A stretch of 64,000 nt of DNA, taken from an uncultured Lachnospiraceae bacterium. GTDB lineage: Bacteria > Bacillota > Clostridia > Lachnospirales > Lachnospiraceae. Positions 45,383 to 53,257 of the stretch are shown piece after piece. The notes below the pieces were generated by a model. The model worked only from the letters and a program-made list of their open reading frames with translations. It was not told the DNA's origin and made no database searches. Numbering within the stretch: position 1 is the stretch's first letter; every line of letters begins with the position of its first letter. Both the position numbers and the translations under genes were made by a program. The DNA lies in the NCBI GenBank assembly GCA_949878435.1, contig CATLAK010000014.1, forward strand, positions 1-64,000, written 5' to 3'.

Positions 45383-46787
45383 CGCTTTCTTCTCCTTCTA
45401 AATCGGCAAGCGCCGCTTTTATCATAATCGCGCATTCAATGCGCTTTCTTTGCAATTCACATCCCAAGTCATAAGCATCATTGATATGTCCGTGAAAGTT
45501 ATAAGAATTTGCCGCACATCCGCCGCTGCAGTAAAACTTAGCAAAACAGTTCCTGCATTTTTCCTTCGCATAGACGTTGCAGGTCTTAAATTCATCCCTT
45601 ATATCCGTCCTTGTGATGCCTTCATCCACATTTCCCATCAAGAATTCTTCTTTGCCCACAAACTGATGGCAGGGATATAAATCCCCCCATGGGGTGACTG
45701 CCAGATACTCTGTCCCTGACCCGCAGCCCGAAAGCCTCTTTGCCACACAGGGTCCACCCTCCAAGTCTATCATAAAATGGAAGAAATTAACACCTTTTCC
45801 TTCCTTTCTTCTCTTTAAAAGCTCTACTGCAAGCCTGTCATACTCCGAAAGCAATGCCGGAAGGTCTTCCTCCCTAAGAGCGTAATCATCCGCCGGCTCC
45901 GCCACCACCGGCTCCACTGAAATCTGCTGAAAGCCAAGATCCGCCAGATGAGCGACATCCTCTGCAAAATCCAGATTGTTTCTGGTAAAGGTGCCTCGCA
46001 CATAGTAATTCATCTGTCCCCTGCTCTCTGCCACCTTCTGAAACTTAGGCACAATGGTGTCATAGCTTCCCTGACCGCCCCTATGGGGACGCATCAAATC
46101 GTTGATTTCCTTCCGTCCGTCAATGCTTAAAACAATGTTGGACATCTCTTTATTGGCAAATTCCATGATCTCATCATTTAAAAGAATGCCATTTGTGGTA
46201 AGCGTAAACCGGAATTTCTTGTGGTAAGGCTCCTCTAAACTTCTGCCATAAGCCACCAGGTCTTTCACCACCTGCCAGTTCATAAGCGGTTCCCCGCCAA
46301 AAAAGTCCACTTCCAGATTGACACGGTTCCCCGAATTTTTAACCAAAAAATCCAGCGCCTTCTTTCCCACTTCAAAACTCATAAGCGCTCTTCTGCCATG
46401 GTATTCCCCTTCTTCTGCAAAGCAATACCGGCAAGCCAGATTACAGTCATGGGCAATATGCAGGCACAGCGCCTTGACAACCGTCTCTCTCTTCTTAAAA
46501 TCTATGATATAATTCTCGTATATATCGGGTGCAAACAGCATTCCCGCCTCTTTTAATTCCAGAATCTGGGAAAATGCATCCTTCACATCACCGGATGCAT
46601 AGCTGTCTTTTAACTCCTCAAGACAAATATTCTGCACTTCCTCCTTGCTTCTGCCTTCCTCAAATGCCTTCTCCGCTAGGGGAATCAGATCATATACCAC
46701 ATCATCCACCACATGTACAGACCCGCTGTTCACATCAAGGACAATATTATAGCCGTTGTTCTTATATTGATGTACCACTTCTTTCAT
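45369..46787 (-). CDS. scfB: SCIFF peptide maturase, radical SAM/SPASM
   Basis: About 472 aa. Radical-SAM cysteines are in CNLACRYCFAEEG, and the C-terminal SPASM domain has the Cys-rich CNVYAKEKCRNCFAKFYCSGGC. This family installs thioether cross-links on the six-Cys SCIFF peptide, encoded just upstream. N-terminal HQYKNNGYNIVLDVNSG matches the peptide-recognition domain. The frame is open further upstream, but the ATG at 46787 gives the family N-terminus; its GGAAGG is unusually close. A hairpin between scfA and this gene may keep enzyme expression below peptide. Confidence 0.93.
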   Translation of the reverse strand: MKEVVHQYKNNGYNIVLDVNSGSVHVVDDVVYDLIPLAEKAFEEGRSKEEVQNICLEELKDSYASGDVKDAFSQILELKEAGMLFAPDIYENYIIDFKKRETVVKALCLHIAHDCNLACRYCFAEEGEYHGRRALMSFEVGKKALDFLVKNSGNRVNLEVDFFGGEPLMNWQVVKDLVAYGRSLEEPYHKKFRFTLTTNGILLNDEIMEFANKEMSNIVLSIDGRKEINDLMRPHRGGQGSYDTIVPKFQKVAESRGQMNYYVRGTFTRNNLDFAEDVAHLADLGFQQISVEPVVAEPADDYALREEDLPALLSEYDRLAVELLKRRKEGKGVNFFHFMIDLEGGPCVAKRLSGCGSGTEYLAVTPWGDLYPCHQFVGKEEFLMGNVDEGITRTDIRDEFKTCNVYAKEKCRNCFAKFYCSGGCAANSYNFHGHINDAYDLGCELQRKRIECAIMIKAALADLEGEESDEEE

Positions 46788-46811
46788 CCTTCCATTTCGC
46801 GCAACACACAA

Positions 46812-46837
46812 TAAGCAGCGACGCCTGCCGCTGCTTA
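46812..46837 (-). terminator. Attenuator hairpin between scfA and scfB
   Basis: TAAGCAGCG pairs perfectly with CGCTGCTTA around an 8-nt loop. The following minus-strand sequence TTGTGTG is only moderately T-rich, so partial termination is more likely than full. Confidence 0.55.
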
Positions 46838-46861
46838 CATTCACTATCCTATTTTCGGCGC

Positions 46862-47005
46862 TTATTTCACCTTTTCGCAGCTCTGATTTCCTACTGTACA
46901 GGAAGTCTTGCAAGCTGACTGGCAGGAAGTCTGGCACTCTCCGCAGCCGCCCTTCTTCATGGATTCCTTTAAGTCCCTTGTTGCTAATGTTTTAATACGC
47001 TTCAT
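46862..47005 (-). CDS. scfA: SCIFF ribosomal peptide precursor
   Basis: 47 aa peptide with leader MKRIKTLATRDLKESMKKGG and a core holding six cysteines in the pattern CxECQTSCQSACKTSC plus a final Cys. This is the six-cysteines-in-forty-five-residues family, a nearly universal clostridial RiPP of unknown role. The start at 47005 follows a GGAGAAAT Shine-Dalgarno; the frame is open upstream. It directly precedes its maturase. Confidence 0.95.
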   Translation of the reverse strand: MKRIKTLATRDLKESMKKGGCGECQTSCQSACKTSCTVGNQSCEKVK

Positions 47006-47085
47006 AATCATTTCTCCTTTTGCTGAACCTGTATTTACATAGTATAGCATAATTAAGTTATTAGGAAAAGCATTTTATAAAAAAA

Positions 47086-48423
47086 TTAATTGGTGCTTCC
47101 TGTTTCGACTCCTTCTTTGGATGTCTCTTCTTCTTTATTGGGGGAGGCACCGTTTTCATTCTCTTCTGTCTCTGTAATCTTTTCTGGAAGGGTCATCAGG
47201 ACTTTTACGATTCGGTTTTGATTGATTCCCTGTACTTCTAAGGTAATGTTCTGGGCTGTGGTGATGGTCTCGCCGTCTTCGGGGAGGCGGTCTAAGTTTT
47301 CTATGATAAGACCGCCGATAGAATCATAGTCCTCGGAGGAAAGGAGGGTGCCCAGTTCATCATTGATATCGCTCAATTTCATGCTGCCTTCCACCAGATA
47401 GACTCTTTCTTCTATCTGCTGAATCAGCTCTTCTTCATCCTCATCGTATTCGTCACGGATTTCTCCCACAATTTCTTCCAACAGGTCTTCTAATGTAATC
47501 ATCCCCACTGCCGCGCCGTATTCGTTCAGCACAAAGGATACATTGACACGTTTTTCACGCATTTCAATCAAAAGGTCGGCTGTCTTTTTAAATTCGTAGG
47601 TGTAGTACGCCTGACGCATAATATTTCTGATACTGAATTGTTCTTTGTTATCTACCAGTATAAAGTCCTTGATGTTGATAAGACCTATGATGTTATCTTT
47701 ATCTTCCTGATAAACAGGGATTCTGGTATACATACACTCTTTGAACAGTTCCATGACCTCGTCATAGCCCGCATCAACATTCACCGTTGCCATATCGATT
47801 CTTGGAATCATGATATCCTTTGCCACCGCATCGCTGAAGTCGAACACATTGTAGATCATCTCCCTCTCTTCAGACTCGATCACACCGTCTTCGTGGCTGA
47901 CCTCAACATAGGTACGAAGTTCTGTTTCTGTCATGGCAGTTCTCTTGCTTGTATCGATATGTAAGAGTTTTAAAAGTCCGCTGGACACCTTATCCACCAG
48001 AAAAATCACCGGCGTCATCACTTTCATAAGCCCTGCAATCATAGATGCGTAAAAAAGCGCCAGCTTTTCGGAATATACCATAGCTACATTTTTGGGAACG
48101 ATCTCTCCAAAAATCAAAACAAATACAGTCAGGGCGCCGGTTGCAATCCCCACTGAAAGGTGAATTCTGATTGCCAGCGTCGTCGCCAGCGAAGATGCGG
48201 AGATATTAACGATATTATTTCCTATCAGAATCGCACTGAGCATCTTGCCATATTTTTCAAGCACATCAAGCGCTGTCTGGGCGCGCTTGTTTCCATCATC
48301 TGCCAGTGTTTTGAGCCGCACCCTGTTCGCTGTGGTCAGCGCCGTCTCCGCAGATGAAAAAAATGCGGACAAACACAGTAAAATCAATAAAGCAAACAAT
48401 TGTATGACACCATCGGTATCCAA
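47086..48423 (-). CDS. CBS/CorC-domain membrane protein (HlyC/CorC family)
   Basis: 445 aa. N-terminal DUF21 (CNNM) domain with four hydrophobic segments (about 1-150), a CBS pair (about 205-330), the CorC_HlyC domain (about 345-420), and an acidic, Asn/Glu/Thr-rich tail. The CBS stretch VKDIMIPR-like AKDIMIPRIDMATV is diagnostic. The family is linked to divalent cation (magnesium/cobalt) transport or resistance; the hemolysin name is historical. The frame begins with TTG after AAGGAGTG. Confidence 0.9.
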   Translation of the reverse strand: MDTDGVIQLFALLILLCLSAFFSSAETALTTANRVRLKTLADDGNKRAQTALDVLEKYGKMLSAILIGNNIVNISASSLATTLAIRIHLSVGIATGALTVFVLIFGEIVPKNVAMVYSEKLALFYASMIAGLMKVMTPVIFLVDKVSSGLLKLLHIDTSKRTAMTETELRTYVEVSHEDGVIESEEREMIYNVFDFSDAVAKDIMIPRIDMATVNVDAGYDEVMELFKECMYTRIPVYQEDKDNIIGLINIKDFILVDNKEQFSIRNIMRQAYYTYEFKKTADLLIEMREKRVNVSFVLNEYGAAVGMITLEDLLEEIVGEIRDEYDEDEEELIQQIEERVYLVEGSMKLSDINDELGTLLSSEDYDSIGGLIIENLDRLPEDGETITTAQNITLEVQGINQNRIVKVLMTLPEKITETEENENGASPNKEEETSKEGVETGSTN

Positions 48424-48565
48424 AATAAAATCACTCCTTATTATTAAAATATTGCCCTGTCTTCCAAGGCAGCTTATGCAAATATTACAATATTCGGGTA
48501 TTCTCTGTCAAGTTCGTACATATGATTGTAGTATAAAGAATTTCTAGAAAAAGTGGGAGAATGCC

Positions 48566-48940
48566 ATGTTAAAGAAACTGAATTTAAGTTCACGTATCAC
48601 CTTCATCTTAAAATGTCTGCTCATATCCTACCTGCTCACCACCGGATTGCTGCTTTTACTTTCCCTCATGCTCTACCGGTTCGGTCTTTCGGAAAAGATC
48701 GTGTCCATTTGCATCATCGCCATCTACATAATCGTCACGTTTCTTGCCGGTTTCCTCGCCGGCAAACGGGAAGGAAGCCGAAAATTCCTCTGGGGGCTAC
48801 TTATGGGCGGACTCTACTTTACTATTCTGATCGTGGTTTCCCTGATTGTAAATCATGGCATCAAAGATATATCCGGGAATTTTTTCACCGTACTCATGCT
48901 CTGCTGCGGCAGCGGAATGCTAGGCGGAATGATCAGCTAG
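48566..48940 (+). CDS. TIGR04086-type small membrane protein
   Basis: 124 aa with four hydrophobic segments (about 14-36, 45-67, 74-95 and 105-122), the third beginning in the FLWGLLMGGLYF stretch typical of this YrzE-like family found across Firmicutes. A GGGAG Shine-Dalgarno precedes the ATG. It is divergent from the CorC-type gene. Function is not known. Confidence 0.85.
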   Translation: MLKKLNLSSRITFILKCLLISYLLTTGLLLLLSLMLYRFGLSEKIVSICIIAIYIIVTFLAGFLAGKREGSRKFLWGLLMGGLYFTILIVVSLIVNHGIKDISGNFFTVLMLCCGSGMLGGMIS

Positions 48941-48962
48941 ACAACTGCAAAAGTCAAATCTG

Positions 48963-49016
48963 TGCAGGGAATCAATATAGTACCGCCCCAGCAATACTTT
49001 CGTGGCATTCCCTGCC
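48963..49016. terminator. Hairpin between convergent genes
   Basis: TGCAGGGAAT and ATTCCCTGCC form a 9-10 bp stem with a loop of about 35 nt between two converging genes. No clear T-run follows on either strand. A similar stem (GGCAGGGAG/CTCCCTGCC) lies on the other side of the Rpn-type gene. Confidence 0.45.
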
Positions 49017-49030
49017 AGAATACGCTTTGC

Positions 49031-49927
49031 TCATAAGTTTCTCTGCGCATATAGCTGTTTTCTGTACTCCTGATCCACAATGCCCTTCTTTAACTCCGCT
49101 TCCTTTCCTTCCTCCAAAAGCATCTTCATCAATCGGGCAAGGCGATCTTCTCCTTCTGCTTTTCCTTCTGCTTTTCCTTCTGCTTTTCCTTCCTCATAAA
49201 GCGTCTTTCTCACATATTCCTCATTGTATTCATAAATCGACATGGTTATTACCTCCGCCTTCTGTTCCAGGAGAAACTCTCTTAATATATTCTTCTCAAT
49301 ACATTCATCCACCGCCCTCTCCACTGCCCGTCCTAATTCCATCACTGCAAGGTTTCGGCGTATCCGATCTACAAAATAGGCATATTCATACAAGGTCCGG
49401 CATTTGTCAAACAGTTCCTGATTATATCCAAAATTGATATTGATCACACGGACAACCATCTCCAAACATCCATCTGTATCATTTTCAAAAGCGTCAGAGA
49501 GCTTCATCGTAAACTCTTCTCTCTTGTTCCCCTGTCCATTGAAGAATACAATATAATGGGGTGTTGGAATCTTAATCAGCTTGCTTGCACTCAAATCTAC
49601 ATTCCGAACCTGCCTTTTATATAAATCGGCTAAGTATAGGAATCCTCTAAGGGGCATATTGGGACAGGCACTGGATTGGTGTTCATATAGGCACATATTA
49701 CTATCTATAATAAACGAAAGGTCATTCTTCATTTTAATAAATATGGCATTCTCAAGGGTATTGATTGTAAGTTCTTCCTCATTGCTGTAATTTGTACCAT
49801 TCAATCCATTATAGAGTTCCAAAAGCCGTTTCTTGTCCTTAAATAGTAATCGGAACACCCTGTCCTTATGCGTATAATATACTGGCACATCTTCTTCTGC
49901 CGCCTGGGATTTCATAAATCCGTCCAT
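49031..49927 (-). CDS. Rpn/YhgA-type PD-(D/E)XK nuclease family protein
   Basis: 298 aa. The nuclease-like centre reads NDLSFIIDSNMCLYEHQSS, with the Asp...ExQ spacing of PD-(D/E)XK enzymes, flanked by RVFRLLFKDKKRLLELYN and the Tyr-rich family stretches. The C-terminus holds the tandem tetrapeptide GKAE three times, coded by perfect 12-bp repeats, then an Arg/Lys-rich end. Relatives are labelled recombination-promoting nuclease or putative transposase and occur in multiple genomic copies. Shine-Dalgarno AGGAGA. Similar hairpins lie on both sides of the gene. Confidence 0.85.
   Translation of the reverse strand: MDGFMKSQAAEEDVPVYYTHKDRVFRLLFKDKKRLLELYNGLNGTNYSNEEELTINTLENAIFIKMKNDLSFIIDSNMCLYEHQSSACPNMPLRGFLYLADLYKRQVRNVDLSASKLIKIPTPHYIVFFNGQGNKREEFTMKLSDAFENDTDGCLEMVVRVININFGYNQELFDKCRTLYEYAYFVDRIRRNLAVMELGRAVERAVDECIEKNILREFLLEQKAEVITMSIYEYNEEYVRKTLYEEGKAEGKAEGKAEGEDRLARLMKMLLEEGKEAELKKGIVDQEYRKQLYAQRNL
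49152..49187 (+). repeat. 12-bp tandem repeat in the Rpn-type gene
   Basis: Three perfect copies of CCTTCTGCTTTT on the plus strand, coding the GKAE tetrapeptides. Gain or loss of one unit would stay in frame. Confidence 0.9.
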
Positions 49928-50274
49928 AATCTTCTCCTTTCGTCTGGCTGGCAGGGAGACCTGTCCCCATACGAAATAGTTCCATCTGCTCCCTGCCTTA
50001 TATGATTTAATTGGTGATAAAGCAAGGATTCTAAATCAGATGAGAGCACTCTTTTAAAGCGCTTCTTGGAAAATCAGATGTGAGAACGAATTTTCGTTAG
50101 AATTTCTATGCTTTAATTTGATTATAGCAAGACAGATACGGGACGTCAATTATCTAATTATGAAAATTTGATAAACTTATAGTTACAATTCTGATTCAAT
50201 GTCAGTTAGCTAAAAGAACTGACAGGGGCTGTCTCCTATATCGAAACAGCCCCTGTCTTATTCAATATTCTTTT
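49928..50274. other. Intergenic region Rpn gene to XRE gene
   Basis: 347 bp without a gene. It holds a GGCAGGGAG/CTCCCTGCC hairpin (49957-49999 region), a loose direct repeat AAATCAGATGAGAG / AAATCAGATGTGAG, and the terminator at 50221-50257. Confidence 0.6.
50221..50257 (-). terminator. Terminator after the XRE regulator
   Basis: A perfect 12-bp stem GACAGGGGCTGT/ACAGCCCCTGTC with a 13-nt loop, 18 bp past the XRE stop codon. T-rich sequence follows on both strands. Confidence 0.8.
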
Positions 50275-50607
50275 TTATGAATCGTTTTCCGCGCACATTT
50301 TCTGTACTACTTTCAGGATATCCTGCACGCGCCCCATCTGACCTGGGGTGAAGCATTCAAGCGTGTCCACCATCTTATCCGGGACCTTGTTTCTCTCATT
50401 GCCCGTAAGTATGTAGTCTGAGCTTACGTTTAACGCTTTTGAAAGTTTATACAGCACTTCTACCGTAAATCCTTTCTTTCCTGTTTCGATTTCATAAAGA
50501 AATTTCGCGGAAATATCCACCTTTTCTGCCAAGACATCTCTTGTATAGTTATTCGATTCTCGCAAGTGGCGTACTCTAAATCCAATATCTGTACACGAAT
50601 ATGACAT
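50275..50607 (-). CDS. XRE-family HTH regulator
   Basis: 110 aa. Lambda-repressor-like helix-turn-helix in the first 65 residues (IGFRVRHLRESNNYTRDVLA, then AKFLYEIETGKKG), followed by a short helical C-terminus. The ATG at 50607 has GGAGGT 7 nt upstream; the longer frame from 50670 is not needed. It is transcribed away from agrBD, sharing the upstream region, and could regulate that locus; this is inferred from position only. Confidence 0.88.
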   Translation of the reverse strand: MSYSCTDIGFRVRHLRESNNYTRDVLAEKVDISAKFLYEIETGKKGFTVEVLYKLSKALNVSSDYILTGNERNKVPDKMVDTLECFTPGQMGRVQDILKVVQKMCAENDS

Positions 50608-50832
50608 TTTGTACCTCCATTCTTTAATATGAATTTTCTCTTGATAGTTCCTAAGCGCTACATCCTGCACTTTTATCTTTTGCTCGTTCCTAACAAGGGT
50701 TTACATTACTATTTTATCTCTTTTTCGGAGATATTCTTATTTTTCGACTGAATTGTATCTTTTGAAGGTTTAAATGGGTCGTTTTATACTGACACTTTTA
50801 TAAGCATATTATTTAATTGATTTTTATCTTCA

Positions 50833-50869
50833 TTCAGTTCAAAAATGCCATTTTCAGAGCATTTATAGT
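50833..50869 (+). promoter_or_regulatory. Candidate AgrA-type operator and -10 box of agrBD
   Basis: Direct repeats TTCAGTTCA (50833-50841) and TTCAGAGCA (50853-50861) start 20 bp apart, close to the two-turn spacing used by LytTR regulators. They are followed by TATAGT (50864-50869), and there is no proper -35, as expected of an activated promoter. Confidence 0.45.
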
Positions 50870-50907
50870 AGACTTTAATTGTCCAAAAGAAAGAGGTGAT
50901 TGCACTT

Positions 50908-51495
50908 ATGAGTAAGTTTTTGAAGGAGCATTATCAATTCACTGACCTTCAAATTGCGCAGCTTCAGTATACTTGGAAGACATTTGCTTCTGAATTTAGT
51001 AAGCTGTTGATTATGGGTTTGCTGTTTAGGCATGATTTGGGTAAATATATTTTTTCTGTGATAATTATGCTGCTGCTAAGGACTTCCACCGGGGGACTTC
51101 ATTGTAAAAAGTATATTACGTGTTTTCTGGTCTCCTTTACTTATATGTTCTTGTCCTTGATGGTGCTTCCTATGGTGCCGGTGAATAAGGTGTTCCAGAT
51201 GATATTGCTGTTTGTGTGTATGGTGTGTAATTATTATGTGGGACCGGTTACTTCGGCAGTTCATAGACCGCTGAGCACGGGGTGTGTGAAGAGGGTTAGG
51301 GTACAGGCGTTTTTGATTATCTTTTTTTATTTGACTCTTATGTATATAGTTCCTGAGAACTCTTATTTTACTTGTGGGTTCTGGGTTATTATATTAAATA
51401 CGCTGCAGTTGGTTGCGGCGAAAGTACAAAAGATGCAGAAAATTGAGAAGAAGGAGGTTTTTGGTTATGAAAGAGAGGCTTATAAGGCTTGCTAG
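50908..51495 (+). CDS. agrB: AgrB-like autoinducer-peptide processing protease
   Basis: 195 aa membrane cysteine endopeptidase that cleaves and cyclises AgrD. The catalytic motif RTSTGGLHCKKYITC gives His65 and Cys72, the seven-residue spacing of characterised AgrB proteins. About five hydrophobic segments follow. An in-frame GTG at 50896 is part of the AGAGGTG ribosome binding site, so ATG 50908 is the start. The 3' end overlaps agrD by 29 bp. Confidence 0.94.
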   Translation: MSKFLKEHYQFTDLQIAQLQYTWKTFASEFSKLLIMGLLFRHDLGKYIFSVIIMLLLRTSTGGLHCKKYITCFLVSFTYMFLSLMVLPMVPVNKVFQMILLFVCMVCNYYVGPVTSAVHRPLSTGCVKRVRVQAFLIIFFYLTLMYIVPENSYFTCGFWVIILNTLQLVAAKVQKMQKIEKKEVFGYEREAYKAC

Positions 51496-51595
51496 ACCCC
51501 TGTTGGTAGGTTGTATGGCTTTGGGGGCTTGGATGAGTTTTGATATTACAAGTATTATTTTCTTTGGTGAATATGAATATCCTATGGAGAAATAA
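51467..51595 (+). CDS. agrD: AgrD-like cyclic autoinducer peptide precursor
   Basis: 42 aa: amphipathic basic N-terminus (MKERLIRLARPLLVGCMALG), core DITSIIFF, and an acidic tail GEYEYPMEK. The tail matches the acid-rich pattern after the ring in AgrD proteins, and the core aligns with the TSACLWFT region of clostridial AgrD so that Ser replaces the ring Cys. The likely product is a five-residue SIIFF ring closed as a lactone. AGGAGG lies upstream of the ATG. The only Cys sits in the N-terminal helix and is not ring-positioned. Confidence 0.88.
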   Translation: MKERLIRLARPLLVGCMALGAWMSFDITSIIFFGEYEYPMEK

Positions 51596-51600
51596 TTGAG

Positions 51601-51641
51601 AGCTGCATTTACGATTAACTATCGCGAATGCAGCTTTTTTA
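51601..51641 (+). terminator. Terminator of agrBD
   Basis: AGCTGCATT/AATGCAGCT stem (51601-51609 and 51627-51635) followed by TTTTTT, just past the agrD stop codon. Confidence 0.9.
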
Positions 51642-51673
51642 TTTGTGCTTTTAGGCAGGTTAATCAATGCGTA

Positions 51674-51976
51674 GATTCGGGAGATAAAAGCGCGTGGGGG
51701 AGAGGACGCCTGCCTGCGGCTACAAAAAACTTCACGGTCCTATGTCCAGAGATAAGAAATTCTAAGAATCCCTTGTTCAGGTTCTTCTCTACCGTACGCA
51801 ATCGGCGCGCTTGGTCATCCATGACCAAATTCGCGCCTAAATCGGACGTCCTGTCCGATTTTTGCTGGTATCGATGGGATTCTAAGAATTTCTAATCTCT
51901 TTCCATAAGGAACCGTGAAGTTTTTTGTAGTCGCAGGCAGGCGTCCTCTCCCCCACGCGCTTTTATCTCCCGAATC
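51674..51976. repeat. Compound hairpin C
   Basis: 303-bp structure with outer arms of about 66-71 bp (51674-51744 and 51904-51976; one mismatch in the first 65 positions, then an indel). Inside are an AGAAATTCTAAGAATCCC-type inverted repeat and two central hairpins: GGCGCG...CGCGCC enclosing TTGGTCAT/ATGACCAA, and AAATCGGAC/GTCCGATTT. The two-hairpin layout with CCTAAA-TCG between stems matches hairpins A and B although the sequences have diverged. Its right arm abuts the agrC stop codon exactly. Confidence 0.85.
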
Positions 51977-53257
51977 TTAGGTATCTGTCCCCAGCTGTCT
52001 ATTTGTAATTCTAAAGGACAGCCAGTTTTGCCCATTAATTTCTTTATTCTCAAAATAGAGTTGAAGCCCATATTCGCGGCATATATTGTTTACATTGTAT
52101 AGTCCTAAACCTCTATTCTCTCCTTTTTCACTATAACCTTTCATGAAGAAAAGACTGATATCATTGGGCTGTATATATGGGCTTTCATTTCTGACTTCAA
52201 TTTCAAATATATCATCTATCTCAATCATGAGAATAAAGATTTTATTTAAATTCGGCGTCTTTTCAATTGCCTCAACAGCATTTTTAAGTAAGTTTCCAAG
52301 TATTTCAACGATTTTGTAAATCGGAACACCGATTTCCAGGTCATTGATTGCGATATCATATGCAATATCGATTCCCTTTTTATCAATTTCTATCATCTTG
52401 CCATATAAAAAGCTGATAATAACAGGATTGCCTTTTTTCAGCATCTTGTTGAAACGGTTTTCTTCCAAAACCTGATTGCAATATTTTTTCTGCTCATTTA
52501 CTAAATCCTCATATGTGTCAAACAGATAATGCTGACTATAAATCGTGCTGATGTGATTCTCAAATTCATGTTGCCTCAACCGAATACTATCAATCAAGCT
52601 TTGAAAGGAATCTGCATACAATTTATGCATTCTAAGTTCTGTCTCAATCTCTTTGGATTTTACTTTGTATTGGTTCAATTGACCTGTCAGTGCAAAAATG
52701 AAAATCATACATACAAACAGTAATATTGTTTGATTTAATTCTACCTGTATTAATTGTTTATATGAAATTAAGCAAAAAAATGTTATTCCTAAGCATATAA
52801 CAATTGAAACAATTAATATCTTTTCCCTATTTTTCAAAAAGGCTACTACTCTATTTATTTTTAATCGTGGTATCACAAATATCATTATGAGAAAAGCAGT
52901 ACAGTTTACAAACAACAAACGGTAATTTGAAAGCAATTGTACATTAAGGAAATAATAAAATGGCAATGATACTATCATTTGAATCACACCAACAATGATA
53001 ATGCACAGCGTAACATTTATAATTATCTCTCTTAATTTAAAACCAAACTTTATACCACAATATATACCAATAATTGGGTAAATGGTCAATGAATATATCT
53101 TAGGCAGCCCATAGTAATTAATTGCTGTCATAAGAATCATATTTATTGCCAGCAAGCTTGTTGTTTCGATATCCAGTTTGAATTTTTCGTCGTATAGGTA
53201 GTGTAGGCATAGGACGATTGATAGGGCTTCTAGTAGTAGGCAGATGTTAGTAACCAT
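51977..53257 (-). CDS. agrC: AgrC-like sensor histidine kinase
   Basis: 426 aa. About six N-terminal membrane helices (1-205) for peptide sensing, then a dimerization region with the phospho-acceptor motif RQHEFENHI and a GHKL ATPase with NLLKNAVEAIE and NRGLGLYNV boxes. This is the HPK10 layout of AgrC kinases that detect cyclic AIPs. It overlaps agrA by 11 bp and converges on agrBD, an arrangement different from the collinear agrBDCA of staphylococci. Confidence 0.92.
   Translation of the reverse strand: MVTNICLLLEALSIVLCLHYLYDEKFKLDIETTSLLAINMILMTAINYYGLPKIYSLTIYPIIGIYCGIKFGFKLREIIINVTLCIIIVGVIQMIVSLPFYYFLNVQLLSNYRLLFVNCTAFLIMIFVIPRLKINRVVAFLKNREKILIVSIVICLGITFFCLISYKQLIQVELNQTILLFVCMIFIFALTGQLNQYKVKSKEIETELRMHKLYADSFQSLIDSIRLRQHEFENHISTIYSQHYLFDTYEDLVNEQKKYCNQVLEENRFNKMLKKGNPVIISFLYGKMIEIDKKGIDIAYDIAINDLEIGVPIYKIVEILGNLLKNAVEAIEKTPNLNKIFILMIEIDDIFEIEVRNESPYIQPNDISLFFMKGYSEKGENRGLGLYNVNNICREYGLQLYFENKEINGQNWLSFRITNRQLGTDT

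Noticed and set aside
48553-49437. 294-codon plus-strand ORF
   Set aside because: It overlaps the TIGR04086 gene and the Rpn-type gene in other frames; the Pro/Leu/Ser-rich product is a shadow.
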